From Todiramphus chloris collaris (Eukaryota > Chordata > Aves > Coraciiformes > Alcedinidae), in contig JANVCC010000152.1 of the NCBI GenBank assembly GCA_025345505.1, positions 496,001 to 560,000 on the forward strand: 64,000 bases of DNA. Reading direction: 5' to 3'. Within the stretch, counting starts at the first letter, position 1. Every line of letters begins with the position of its first letter. The position numbers and the translations under genes were made by a program. The notes under the pieces were generated by a model. That model was not told where the DNA came from, ran no database searches, and worked only from the letters and a program-made list of their open reading frames with translations. Positions 52,270 to 64,000 of the stretch are shown here, one piece after another.

Positions 52270-55200
52270 TCAGGCAGTGACATGGAAATCAGAAAAGCAG
52301 CTACTAATGATCTGGTTCCATTAACAAATGCTCGTTTGGATGGTAAGTGACCCGAGACAGAGAGGAAATGCAATTTTGGCTGCCAATACAATAAAAAAAT
52401 GACTGCTATTAGTGCTATATAGGGGTTATAATCAATTATACTTTTTATTGTCTCAATTCAGCTACACTGTAACCAATTAAACCTCTGTTTTGAATAAAGA
52501 GAGGAGTATAGTGGGATTTACAGAACCAACTCACATACAGTTCCTTTCACTTATGTTATGATATCACCTTGGTTACTGGGCTGATGGAGCTTATTCCTGA
52601 CATAATGTTTTTAACTTTTGCCTTATTAGTCTAAAATTTTCCAAAACACTTTTATCAGGAGAGGAAGTAACTCTCTTCTGGACATTAAATTATATTCAGT
52701 TCACATAACACAATCACTCTAGACAATGACTAGAACATAACCTAATTCTAAGGAACTTATTCCTTAAACAGTAAACTATGTCTGTGTACAGATGCTTAGA
52801 AATATCTATTACGAAATTATGATTTAAAATGTGCTTTTTCAGTAACATCTAATAACTAAAAGGTTTAAGCCCATTATGCTACACACTACAGAAATTTGTA
52901 GAAAATTACTTGTTTCCCCAAAGAGTTTTGAATCTTAAAGAAAACTGACCATACAGAAGGTTAATATCTCTATCACAGCAGTACCACTTTGTCTTTTTTT
53001 CACGTCAGTCTTAGAAAGGACAGAATCTGCCCACTGAACAATCCCCTTGAAATCAGATGAATTCACTGTGTCAAAAAGACAAAGAATATTTGGCCCCAAG
53101 TTTAAACAAGCAAAATGTTATAAATAACCTTTCATTCACAGCCCTAATCTGCTCTTCACATCTCACTGATAGACTTAAAAGCAGAGTCTGATTTTAAGCA
53201 AAGACCAAATTCTCTGTTTCTAGATAGTTCTTGAACTGTATTTGTCCTAATCACCATGCTTTGCAAGCATGTACAAAAATACGACGATTTTATTTGTATC
53301 TTTTCAGTAGCAAGCCTTTTTATAACCGGAGCCCAAAGGAATAAAGGGAACCATTGACTGTAGTTAGAAAATAATGTGGTTAGTATGTATAATGACTATA
53401 GGATGGGCAACTGAGGAGCAGACAGTTGAAGCTGGAGTGGAGTGTGTTGGAAGGATCAAGAGAAAAGGTGGAAACAGGCATACAGAAGCAGGAAAGTGAG
53501 GCTGCAGATGGCAGAACAGTGAGCATAGGAAAACCTGTAAGGAGGTTTCATCATAGACCTCAAAGGAAGATATGTAGTTGAGGCTGGATGAACTTGCAGG
53601 CAAATCAGAGGAGCTTTCCCTTCCATGATCTTCTCCCTTGAACTTTTGAAGGAATGAGTAGTCAGAAGCACAGGTGAGTGTGGTAAAAGCATGAGGAGGC
53701 AGAAGGATTGAGATCAGGTCCCCTAGAAGGCCTATCCTTCTAGGTCCACCCATCTTGATGAGAGTGCCAAAGCCGATGCAGCACTCTGCTTTTCACTGAT
53801 ATTAAATCAGAGTATGCTCTACCAGGTCACATTGAATGTACCGAGACTTTGAATGGTAAAGGTTTTAATGAGTGCCCCAACATAGTGCACTGAGGAGCAC
53901 AAGGAAGAAACAACAGTTCTGCATCACCTGCACATATCCAGTAACTTCAACAGGCTCTAGATCAAGCTTTTAGGAGAAGCCAATCCTTACTGTCATCAAC
54001 TAGCAGACAAGTCAGGGTGTTTTCACCTCTCCCTTTCACTAGTGAAGTATTAAATAGTTTGTTCAAGACTGATTCCTGGAAGGACCTCAGACTCCAGCAC
54101 TTGAGGAGATTACCATCTGAATGGTCCACTAGAGTCCCAGTTTGAAGAACCCTTAGCCATAATCAAAAGCTTGCACATTCATAGTTACTCTCACTGGAGT
54201 AAATTTACATCTACAATGTTATTCCCACAAATCTTTGTCATGGTTTCTATGGACTGGGAATCAGTCACTCAAAAATAAAATATCCATTAAAATATTCTCC
54301 TAACCTGTAACTCCTTCTGGCTAAGTAAGCATAAGCTAAAAAAGTCAAGCTACATTTTCATCCTGAGCTTAATTTGATTTTCAGTACTCACCACTAATGA
54401 AATATCTAAAAGTGATTTATTGGAACATACCAGCTATATTTAAGAAGCAGCCAAAACAATTACATTTAATTAAAATTAAGGTCAAAGAAGCACAACAAAC
54501 TGATGTGACACTTCAGACATCAGCCTGGAATAGATGTTATGTTGGTTGATTATCAATTAGGTACAGTAAACACAAACGGGTTCAGCGTGCAATTCTCAGT
54601 GAAACTAGCTCAGGCAAGCAAACAAGTGCTGTGCCTGAGAATTTTCTCACTTTCTCTGGATTCAGAAACATCCTGCACACTGTGCTGTTCTTTCTACCCT
54701 TAACCTACTTCAGTGATTTATTCTTTTTCCTTGAGGAAAAAGTATTCTGCCAGAAGCTCTCACTGGAGAGCCAGAGAAATGCAAAATTGTGGGGGAAGAG
54801 TTTTAGTTTTTAATGTGTTCTTTCATCTCTTCACCTTGAAAGCACAAAAAGTCTTCTTGTCACAAGCCTTAGGCTAATCGGGCTGTGAGAGGTATTTGAG
54901 CATCTTCTACATGGCTGCATATCAGCAAGCTTGGAAAAGGGATTTACTATGAAATGGTTAGTTGTTTCATTTTTTCCATAGCAAAGATTACACAACTGTG
55001 ACTTTGTCTATGTTTGTTTTTAGCAAAAGCCATTGCTTATAAAGGTATCTTTTAAAACTGGGCACTTTCACACTGTATATTTATTTAACGAGACAAATAC
55101 CTTAAGGCTTGATGGCAGTTTTCTCCAAAACTCCTTGATGATCAGAAGAAAAGGGAACTGTATGAATAAAACACTGCTTGGAGTGTCCCCTGACAATGGG

Positions 55201-55319
55201 GATTCTGTCATGTCCAAAATTCCTTCAAGTCCCTCACATCTGAAATCAAGACAGTGATCTGGCAGTGATGTAAATGGATGCAGGATATGGCCTTCAGTCT
55301 CCCTGAATGTTTTGTTTCC

Positions 55320-55362
55320 CACAGCTCTAAACAAAGCAACAAACAGAAGCCCTGACAAATAC
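55320..55362 (+). repeat. 43-nt dispersed motif, copy 2
   Basis: Matches 42405-42447 at 38 of 43 positions in the same orientation about 13 kb away. The flanks of the two copies do not align, so the shared segment is short. It may be a fragment of an unrecognised old repeat. Confidence 0.6.
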
Positions 55363-56689
55363 GTCTTTTGTTTCCCACTTGTAAAAATAGCCATGGAAAT
55401 AGTACAGAAATTTTTCCTGCAGCCTCTGCCTACCAGGCAGGGACAGTAACCATGTCCACATCACCCAGTGGAGCACACCACAGAGACCCTCAAGCTCACA
55501 ATGGATTGTTTGTGTGTATCCACACACTACAATGTACAAGCTATGGAGAAATACTAGCTGATATGCCAAGACCATTGTCCCTGCGCAGCCGAAACCTGCC
55601 TACCAGCTCACCATTTCCCACTGTAACTTCTAGTTCAGGTGTAACAGTGCTCATTCAGCATGAGTATGAGTGATTCTGGTCTAGGGATCTCTGTGCAGCC
55701 AACAGATGCTCCCACAGCATCCACCACAGTGGATTTCTGATCTCCACTGGGGCATCCTAGTAATGCCTCAGCCTAAATAGCAATGTGGGAATTTCTGCTC
55801 TGAAGTCTCAGACTTTTAGGGACGCTGCATGAAGCTTACAAGCAAACACAAATGGAAAAACAAAGCTTAGCAGCAGAGCACAAGGGATAGGATGACATAC
55901 CTTTTGTAGATGCATTGGAACAACACATCTTTGGGGACACACCTGACCCAATCTGAATACAAATCAGAAAACATTAACATAGCTTCTGGGGATGCAGACA
56001 GCCAAGTTAAAGTGCAACAGGGTCACTGCTGAGGCTGCTGGAAATCAAACGTAGTGACTGTGTGGAGGGAAGTCACCAGCAAAGCAGGAAAAGGAAAGGC
56101 AGAAAGAAAATCACCCTGACTGAGGAGGAACTGGGGCAGTGTTTCTATACTGGTGACTGTTTAGCATTTCCTGTAAGAAAAAAGATTCTAAAGGACTTAA
56201 TCGGGTACCACAAAAGCAGCAGCCCTTTACTCACCAGCAGTGAAAAGATCAGAAAGACTTTTTCTTGAACACCTTCTTTATGTAGTCCTTCCTTATACTC
56301 ATCAAAACAAACATTATGCTGGGAAAGATCCTGATCATATGCTAAAAATGACTCCAGCCTTCAGCTAGGACAGTCTTTTGCCCTTCTGTTTTTTTCTGCA
56401 GATGAAAGAAAGCTCATCACTCCTGCAGGCAGATCCACACTGGACTTCAGTGATTCAGGCTACTTTGTGTTTTACCACATAGCTCATAAAAGTGTCAAAG
56501 TTGGCAGTAAGATGATATACACGTATGTAATGCCGAATCCAGTGGGATTTAGACTGGATACTTTTCCTTTCAACAGTACTGATTCACTCTTCCAAGCTGT
56601 CATCCACAATGTTTCAAAGATCCTTGTAGTACTCAAATGTCTGAGAGAAAAAAAAAAAAAAGACAAATCAGAAAGTCTGGAAGACATAG

Positions 56690-57180
56690 TCAGAGATCAT
56701 CTTGACGAGTCCTGCTCAAAGTGGGGCCAATTTCAAAGTTACATTGAGTTTTGCAGGTCTGAATACAGCTGAGTCTTGTCCATCTTGAGGACAGAGGCTC
56801 CACAGCCTCTCTGGGCTTCTGACTTCCCTCACTAATAAATATGTTTTCCAAATATCTAGTCAGGTTTCCCATGTTGCAATTGTGTTCGTTGCCTCTCATC
56901 ACTCAACACCTCTCACTAAATACTTGCAGAAAGTTGTTAGGTCTCCCCAAAGTCAGCTCTACTCCAGGCTGACAAAGCCCGGCTCTCCCAGCCTCTCCTT
57001 ACAGGGCAAGTACTTTTGCCCCACCATCCTGAAGACCTCCCCTGAACTATGTCCAGTTCATCAATGTCTTTTCTGCACTGCAGACCCAAAATAAGGTACA
57101 GATGTGATCTCAGAAGTGCTAAAAATAGGGGAGCAAACTTTTGCCTCGACTTGCTTGTCAGCTTGGTGAGGAGGACCCAG
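56690..57180 (-). mobile_element. Degraded CR1 LINE fragment
   Basis: Minus-strand CR1. On the plus strand the reversed 3' UTR blocks appear first: AGAGATCATCTTGACGAGTC, AGTCCTGCTCAAAGTGGGGC and AGAGGCTCCACAGCCTCTCT. Then come the reversed ORF2 tail blocks CCCAGCCTCTCCTTACAGGG, TGTCTTTTCTGCACTGCAGA and ATGTGATCTCAGAAGTGCTA. A minus-strand frame at 56937-57203 keeps ALLRSHL and DIDELDIVQ, a decayed version of the CR1 LVRPHLEY and ELLERVQ blocks, but it is frameshifted afterwards. It is much older than the copy at 34270-34873. Confidence 0.85.
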
Positions 57181-58058
57181 ACTTGAGTTTTACAGACTCT
57201 CAAAGACAGTGAGTAAGTTGAATGCAGAACAGTTGCTTACCAAATCCCACAATGCAAGAAGCACTTGCTGAAAATAGTTTTAAAAACATCAGTTTAAAAC
57301 AGTGAAAAGCAAGTATTTCTACACGCAGCAGGTAGTAAATTTGTCAAATTTACTGCTGCAGGAGACTGAGGAGACAGCATTGCAGGCTTACAAAGGCATC
57401 ACACAAATTCATGAACAGAAGATGCTAAAAGTGCTGGGCAGGGATGTACATACAGCTGCTATTCCAGCTTCAATGGTTGTGGCTGCTGGGAAGCATGAAG
57501 AAACTGGTGAAAGCAGTCAGGCTTGCATGCTGTCCCTGAACAGCCTCTCCTCTGGTCACTGTTGGAGGCAGATGGACCTCTGGTCACTTCTTTTTCTCTT
57601 GTTCAGCTGAGACCTGTGGGAGGCTACCAAACTGACACTTATTAAATAAAAGAGACACAGGGCAGTAACTGAGTTCGCTTATATAAGAGATCAATCTTGC
57701 AGTGCTGAGAATCATCAGAAGTTACAACAAAGTATATTCAAAATTGTTGTCCTGTAGAAGTTAGACCAGAAAACTGTAAGTACCAGTTCAGGAGAGGATA
57801 TACTGCTGGTGATTGCTGTGGGCTGCAAGGGGTCTGACAGCCCTGCAGGATGTGGTTCTACTGGCAGGGATGGTAAAACTGATTATAGATCATCTCCAAA
57901 ATATGAATAAAAATCACTAGCATAAGACTTGAAAACTAACAGAAAGAGATCAAAATATTAACATGCAGTTATAAATTAAGTTACTGGAAGCAAAACCATG
58001 ATTTGTGTAAGTCTGGTATAACCTAGAAGTTTGCCAGTCATAACACCAGAAAAATTTC

Positions 58059-58110
58059 CTGGTTTAAGAGGTACTAGTGAAACTGTGCTTTTTGGTATCT
58101 CTTAAACCAG
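58059..58110 (+). repeat. 52-nt hairpin, 17-bp stem
   Basis: Arms 58059-58075 and 58094-58110 pair over 17 positions, including two G-T wobbles and no bulge, around an 18-nt loop. The core is CTGGTTTAAGAG against CTCTTAAACCAG. The stem is short for a pre-microRNA and pairing does not extend outward. Confidence 0.75.
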
Positions 58111-58173
58111 TCTCTTCATGTGAGCAAGACCATGATTTTTCGCTAGTTCAAATGCATCTGGGAAAAACTGATT

Positions 58174-58195
58174 AAAAAAAAAAAAAAAAAAAAAA
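58174..58195 (+). repeat. A22 homopolymer
   Basis: Twenty-two A residues preceded directly by GATT, so the junction reads ATTAAA. No retroposed sequence was recognised to its left. Confidence 0.9.
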
Positions 58196-60568
58196 TTCAA
58201 GCACATCAACAAATCAAAAATGCCTTCTGCTTTCATAAAAAAAGTGTCCCCTTCCAGGCACTATGATGAAAGTAAGGATGATCACAGCAATTATGTTAAC
58301 AAGTATTAAGAAATTACAGCTTATGCTGTAGGAAGTGACCACTGATCTGCATTTCAGCTCACCCCAACTAGAAAAAGGTTAGTTTAAACCATCTATTTAG
58401 ATTCTAATTTGTGCTGACCACTGCAGAAGTGGTTTGTACTCCCTTACTCAGGCGAAGCCAGCTAGCCTGAGCAGTTACTATGAATCAGCTTGAGAAATAC
58501 TGTACCAACATAAGTAAAAAAACGACTGAGAGTTAAAAAGAAGGTGGAATTACGACCCATAAGGATGAAAAAAGTGAGAAATCAACATAAAGTCACAGTT
58601 CTCCAGAACTGATGGGATGGCCCGGGAAAGCTTCAATTCTGACAGTGCTTTGTGACCATCAATTACATGGTGCTGCACGGAGCTCTTAGTACTGTCTTAT
58701 CTATTGACTAAACACCCTTCTCCAAAGAAAATGAGCCATCAGTTTGAGAAATTTTCTTAGTATAGCTGTGTCAGCCTGCTTAAACTGACCTTTAGAGGAG
58801 TCGCATGAGAATAAAGGACATCTTATTATTCAGCGTGCATTTTGTAAGGCCAAACCAGGAACTGCCGATCTTAGAAAAAGCACAAGATTTCCTCAGAGAA
58901 TCTCTGAGGATTTTCAGTTAATCATGCTCTTGAGTAGTTTATAAACTGACAGCAGAAAGCACTTGGGGGAAAATGAATACCTGAGGCAACTTCATTTTTT
59001 TTACAATAGGGTAAAATTTGGCGCAATTGAGTATCTTTCTACCAGTTAATGCAGGTTATGGGTGTGGGAGTGTAGAGACTAATTTGGTAAAGGGAATGGA
59101 AGCTGGTTTGCTTGTTTGTTTGTTCGCTTGTTTGTTTTTTGTGTGTACAGGGTGAATTTGTTGTCTACCTAGGCCAAATAGTCTTAATATGTGGGTTGTT
59201 ATAACAATGTTTACAATATCAAAACAATGTTAGTAAGCCTTTTATTCTGTAATTTCAAAGTAATTTTCAAAACTTAATGTGCCAAGTCATAACAGCTTCA
59301 TGGGGAAAATTAATTCCATGTATTTCCAGTTTGAATAAACGGAAAGTAGAAACATGGAGAAGCTCACAATCATGCACTGGGTTCTTGAGAGGAGAATTCA
59401 GGGTTCCAGATTCCCACTACAGCACCTGAATAAAGCATGGTAGGAGGTAAAGGCTAAAAGAAAGAGAACACATCCAGTAGGGACTTTTTTATACATAGTG
59501 CCTGACACCTGCAGAGTTATAAAAAACTAGTTCTTCAACCAAAGTGACCTTCTGAAAAACTGACTTTAGCTCACTGGAGATATAAGGATATCCCTTGGCG
59601 TGCGTGATTTTTGCTTATCTGAAGAAAAAAAGTATCTTTGGACTGATTTTGACTAATGGCAGTCAGCTACATGAATCTTGGAATGATGGCAAGAGCATAA
59701 TATGAAGTGATCAGGGAGCGTTCAATCATTGTATTCTGAATAGCATCAACATGATTTTGATTTCAGAGTAAAGGAAAGAAGAAGAAAGGAACAGGCAACA
59801 TAAGGTTTTCATGGTCTATGTTGCCAGCCCTGATTTCCTCTGGCACTTGTTACACTAAAGTAAACAATTTTTTCTTTCATGTACTTGAGGTTTTCAGAAT
59901 CTTATATTGAAAGGGAGGTAATGGACACTTTTTAATTTTCTAATTTGCCCTAAAACTGGGCAAGGAGAAAAAAAAAAAAAAAAGAGGGGGGGATGTAGGT
60001 GTGGATTCTGTAGGACAGGGAGAACAAAACAAGGTGATTACAGCATTGTTTCAGTATCTACGCTTAGGGCATGTACAGTACATCAGCCTTCTTTCGATGG
60101 GCAGAGGAATTCACTGTACATTATTATTGTAATGAGTAGTAATGAATAATGATAAGACTCTGGGAGTCTTCTCTCTGTACAGTACCATTACAGGCATGAG
60201 TGGATAAATGGATTTTGATTGAGATAGTCACTAGTAAATCAGGGTTGAGTTTTTTTCTATGCCATTTAAAATAGCTTCTGAATCTATTTTTGCCCTCACC
60301 CCATCATTTTGCAGTTTCTCATCTTCCATACTTATTACCTTAGTGATTTTTAAATCCAGGAGATTGCCAACTACTTGTGTGTCTGAGGTGAGTTGACCCT
60401 GTCTGGATGCCAGGTGCCCGTCAAAGCCTCTCTATCACTTCCATCCTCAGCTGGACAGGGGGAGAGACAATATAACAAAAAGTTTGTGGGTCAAGATAAG
60501 GACAGGGAGATCACTCAGCAATTACTGTCACAGGCAAAACAGACTTGACCCAGGGAAAATTAATGTAA

Positions 60569-60574
60569 TTTATT
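60569..60574 (-). promoter_or_regulatory. LTR polyadenylation signal AATAAA
   Basis: TTTATT on the plus strand reads AATAAA on the LTR sense strand, about 185 bp before the LTR 3' end and downstream of the TATA box in that orientation. Confidence 0.55.
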
Positions 60575-60782
60575 ACCAATCAACTCAGAGTAGGATAATG
60601 AGAAATAAAAATGAAATCTTAAAACACCTTCCCCCCCACTTCTCCCTTCTTCCTGGACTCAACTTCATTCCTGATTTCTCTACCTCCACCCCCACAGTGG
60701 CACAGGGGGACAGGGGATGGGGGTTGTGTCTATGCCACTCCTTCCTCCTCCAAGGGAGACTCCTCACACTCTTCCCCTGCTT

Positions 60783-60886
60783 CAGCATGGGATCCATCCC
60801 ACAGGCTGCAGTTCTTCATGAACTGTTCCAGCATGGGTTCCTTCCATGGAGTGTTGTCCTTCAGAAACAGACTGCTTCAACATGGA
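60783..60886 (-). repeat. Internal repeat units of the LTR
   Basis: CAGCATGGG-like cores begin at 60783, 60829 and 60878 (the last as CAACATGGA), spaced 46 and 49 bp, each followed by TCC/TTCC-type sequence. A related CTGGCATGGGGTTC lies at about 60973. These are decayed tandem units within the LTR. Confidence 0.65.
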
Positions 60887-61197
60887 TCCTTCACAGTGTC
60901 ACAGGTCCTGCCAGGAGCCTTCTCTAGTACATATTTCCCACAAGTTCACAGCCTCCTTTTGGCATCCATCTGCTCTGGCATGGGGTTCTCCATGGGCTGA
61001 AGGTGGGCATCTGCTCCACCATTAACCTTCAAGAACTGCAGGGGCACAACTTGCCTTACCATGATCTTCAGCACAGGCTGGGGCCTGGAGCACCTCTTCC
61101 CTCTACTTCTTCACTGACCTTGGCATCTGCAGAGTTGTTTTTCTCACCTATCTCACTCCTCTCTCCTAGCTGCAATTGTGCAGGGTTTATTTTTCCC

Positions 61198-61204
61198 TTT
61201 TATA
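61198..61204 (-). promoter_or_regulatory. LTR TATA box
   Basis: TTTTATA on the plus strand is TATAAAA on the LTR sense strand, about 173 bp inside the LTR 5' end. This is a plausible core promoter position for U3. Present activity is unknown. Confidence 0.55.
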
Positions 61205-61377
61205 AGTATGTTATAACAGAGGTGCTACCACCATTGCTGATTGTCTCAGGCTTGGCCAGTGGCAGGTCTGTCTTGAAGCCAGTTGGCATTGGCTTTACCA
61301 GCCATGGGTGAAGTTTCTAGAAGACACCCTTGTAACGATCCTTTTTCTCCAAAACTTTGCCATGCATACCCAATAGA

Positions 61378-64000
61378 GTGTGATTGTTTGAAGGACCTTC
61401 AGATTTACTAGTGGAAGATGGAAAGGAATGAGCAAGATTTTGTCTGACTTCATGCTTCAGTTTCAACAGTGACCTATATATTAATAGTAAAACTTGAGTC
61501 CTTACTTAATGAAGAGAATGTTCTGGAAACTTTGTCAGTTAAAAATTCATCACAGAAAGTGACACTTGCTCTCAGTTGCAGATTTGAGGTGACTAACATT
61601 TCCTGAAATAAGTGCTTTGGGGACAGATGTACCTGGATATTGTCCTCCTGGCAGATGAAAGATTGGCTTACAGGACAAAAGTGAGAGGTTGGTTGCAATA
61701 TATAGAGTGAGAACCCAGAGGAAAACAGAAAAGCCTCTCTACTTCCTGGAAATATAACATTCAAGATAGATGTTTTGTCACTTGTGGTGTGTTTGCCACC
61801 TTGTGCAGAGGTATCTACATGTATAGACATGCATAAAGCAAGAGGTAAGACCCATACCTTTCATCAAGTGGGAGAATCCTTCCTCATTGATATCTGCTGT
61901 CCTAAAGAAACAGACCAAAGATGCATCTGCAAGAGAAAAATGGGATAAACTGGTTCCCATAAAAAATCAGTGTCCTGAGGTGGAACTGCCTTCTGTGTCT
62001 GAATCAAGGCTGAATCCAAACTGTCCATACAGGCAACATACAGTGTAGATGTGCCCTTAAATGACAGTTATTGTCACCCTTGTTACTAGGACAAGGCATT
62101 GATATTTTCCTCTTCACATGAATTGGGAGAATAATGCAAAACACAGCCCAGAAATCCAGGGATGTGCTGACTTTGGCAGACATTCAGTAAACTTAACTGA
62201 GGAAAAACTGAGTGAGGACTTGAAAACAAGGAAAAGTGTAAGAAAACCTCCAAAACTCAGAAAATTTACCAGTGTACTGATGCTGTTCAAGCACAGCTCA
62301 GCACATATCTTTCAGCTTTAGGTCTGCTTTGAATAAGGAAGTTTGAGGCTATGATAGTTGCTGCTTCTGATGATACATTCACTTAAATACAATGGTTTCA
62401 TCAACAGAATCACATCTCTGAATGTGATGAGTCAGCTGAAAATTGCAATTCAACCTCTACTGCTATTTCAGAGGTAATTCAAATACAGTCTGATGATTCT
62501 TAAAAGAAGAAAAAGACATTGATGAGCTGATCATTAGCTTTCTTGGGATATCTATGCATTCAAAAGAAGACTTTCTGAAAAATTTAGGGCACCATTCATC
62601 TAACCAAATGTAGAAGTCAGTAATGCACTCAGATCTGACCTAGTCATCTAGATTTCCTTTATAGTCAGAAAAGAGGAATAAGCTCCTTTAAGTCACTAAC
62701 ACCTCCTCTGAAACATATATTTAAAGCAGATGGCCAAGCAACGCCAGTTTCTTATGGAATGACTCCATCATAAGTGACCAAAATTAAGCAGCACCAATCT
62801 TGTAGTTTCTCACCAAGAGAATGAGGTGAATGGGATATGAGCTATTGTGGTTTTCCAGCCACTGAAGCTGAGGATGAGCAGCCACTGTGCTCTGAAACAC
62901 TATTCCCTTGCCTAGATGGTGCCTGTTGGTAGTTGGTCTCTCCCAGCATCACACCTTTGACATGAACAGCCCCCAGGTTCAGAGGAACCATTTCCACAGC
63001 AGGACAATTATGTTGGTCCCACAAAATGCACCATTTTGAGCATTGTTTACAGGCACATCATTCACTAATCAATTATTTGTTTGAACACCAGCACAGGCAA
63101 CTAACCAAAGGATATAGACCTCAGGATAAGTTGAGAACTGTGTGTGCCAAGGGGCTGCAGTTTCCCTACAAAGCTTTTGCCAATAGCTGTTGTAATGTAT
63201 TGCTTCCTATAAACTGGAGCAACTCTGGGATGGGAGTGAGGAAAAGGCTGCAGTCTTTATATATAACTGCACATAGAGGCAAGGTATTAAACAACCGGGA
63301 TATTTTACAAATCCCGCCTGAGTAAAAAAAAACATTAATGTCAGCGGGGACTGCAGTATCATATACAAACACTGTGCAGAATGAGGGAGGCTACCAATCA
63401 TTACTCCTTGAGATCAGAAACTGGGTAAACCTTGCCTCTCAGACACAAAATGGTCTGACAAGCACAAATAGGGCTTATTCTTTTGATTTAACTTTATCAA
63501 AATATAAGAAAGCATCACCCTTTTCCTCTCATTTTCCTGACCCCTCTTGATCTTCCTATCACCTCAAGCACATCACCCTAAAGCCATTCAGTTTTGTCTA
63601 AGGCAGCACAGTTTCTAGATGAAATTAGGATGATCACTGAATGCATGGAAATGACTTGGTAAGCACTATATTTTTCAAAATGTCATTTCCTTTTTTTCAG
63701 GGGTGAGAAGGGAAATAATGGTGCCTTTTTTACATGTTTTGTGTTCTCTAGATAAGCATATCCATTCTTTTTATAACATTTACTTACATGATTTCCACAT
63801 GGTTTTGCATATAGTAAAATATTCTAGCAGAGGTCCTTCAATTCCTTGATTAAAATAAATGAGGATGGACATGCTTCTTGAAAACTTCTGAAATAATTGA
63901 AAAAAGGTTGTTTGGAACAGTGCTTAACATCTGAAACTCCCTCATGTTGCCATGGAAAAGTCAACTGATTATTTCTGAGTGATGTATGCTTTGCTGTTAG
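61378..64000. other. Unique non-coding DNA, no gene recognised
   Basis: Short frames only (118 codons or fewer). No repeat family or RNA gene recognised up to the window edge. Confidence 0.5.

Larger units (their letters stand above)
45170..56689. other. Unique non-coding stretch, no gene recognised
   Basis: Holds a T17 run near 49770-49786, a polypurine tract at 48951-49093, an (AAAT)n at about 51971-52000, a perfect 20-bp palindrome at 52250-52269 and the second 43-nt motif at 55320-55362. Open frames reach 129 codons (53364-53753, minus) with no recognised domain. Confidence 0.5.
57181..60383. other. Unique non-coding DNA, no gene recognised
   Basis: Contains the hairpin at 58059-58110, A22 at 58174-58195, an imperfect GTTT/CTTG repeat at about 59106-59140 and an A-run followed by G7 near 59970-59992. 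No exon or repeat family recognised. Confidence 0.5.
60384..61377 (-). mobile_element. Solo LTR of a second avian endogenous retrovirus family
   Basis: Length 994 bp. The left end on the plus strand begins TGAGGTGAGTTGACCCTG. The right end, read on the minus strand, begins with a form of the TGTATTGGGTTTGCATGGCAA-like start (here TCTATTGGGTATGCATGGCA), so the terminal CA has become GA on the plus strand. The layout matches a large LTR common in neoavian genomes, including repeated CAGCATGGG-type units. The minus-strand sense direction is supported by TATAAAA at 61198-61204 and AATAAA at 60569-60574. The flanking pentamers GTGTC and GTGTG agree at 4 of 5 positions and may be an old target-site duplication. 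No internal retroviral sequence or second LTR is present in the window, so it is a solo LTR. The 147-codon frame inside it is accidental. Confidence 0.85.

Noticed and set aside
53364-53753. 129-codon minus-strand frame
   Set aside because: Low-complexity Ser/Pro/Leu-rich product from a purine-biased plus strand, overlapped by a second frame. No family resemblance.
60484-60927. 147-codon open frame as a gene
   Set aside because: Lies wholly inside the solo LTR on its antisense strand. The frame follows LTR sequence and has no retroviral protein features.
1-64000. tRNA, snRNA, 5S rRNA, CRISPR or bacterial operon features
   Set aside because: No B-box-like tRNA core, snRNA start, regular spaced repeats or ribosome-binding-site-linked gene chains were seen on either strand.

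Overview
The window looks like about 64 kb of AT-rich, intron-like or intergenic DNA from a bird. The evidence is several CR1 LINE fragments with the avian-type 3' tail (ATTCTATG-like units), two LTRs of kinds I know from neoavian and songbird genomes, and no mammalian SINEs. I found no protein-coding gene I could support. The longest open frames are the CR1 reverse-transcriptase tail (176 codons), an accidental frame inside an LTR (147) and chance frames of 140 or fewer. I also saw no tRNA, rRNA, snRNA, CRISPR array, operon or bacterial signal. Family names here come from recognition, not from a database search.

Layout: 1-13.8 kb is unique sequence with microsatellites (AT16, G21, C19, GATG repeat), a probable ancient CR1 tail near 7.6 kb, and a 125-nt near-identical inverted duplication (3161-3285 and 4430-4554). 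One copy of that duplication is bracketed by an exact 18-bp direct repeat. A 572-bp solo LTR lies at 13828-14399 on the minus strand. From 14.4 to 29.66 kb I see only unique DNA. From 29.66 to 35.97 kb is a CR1 cluster: a short 3' tail, a roughly 0.67-kb copy, and a roughly 1.4-kb older copy split by a younger CR1 in the opposite orientation with a 7-bp target-site duplication. From 36 to 43.98 kb is unique DNA with a G-quadruplex motif. At 43.98-45.17 kb is another CR1, containing a 10-N assembly gap flanked by an exact 47-bp duplication. From 45.2 to 56.69 kb is unique DNA with a polypurine tract, an AAAT repeat and a 20-bp perfect palindrome. At 56.69-57.18 kb is a degraded minus-strand CR1. 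A hairpin sits at 58.06 kb. A 994-bp solo LTR lies at 60384-61377 on the minus strand, and the remainder is unique.

No genes work together here. The content is a record of retroelement insertion, local DNA repair and low-complexity sequence. The least ordinary feature is the templated, target-site-duplicated inverted insertion at 3.1-4.6 kb. The most practical finding is the probably false gap at 44265-44274.
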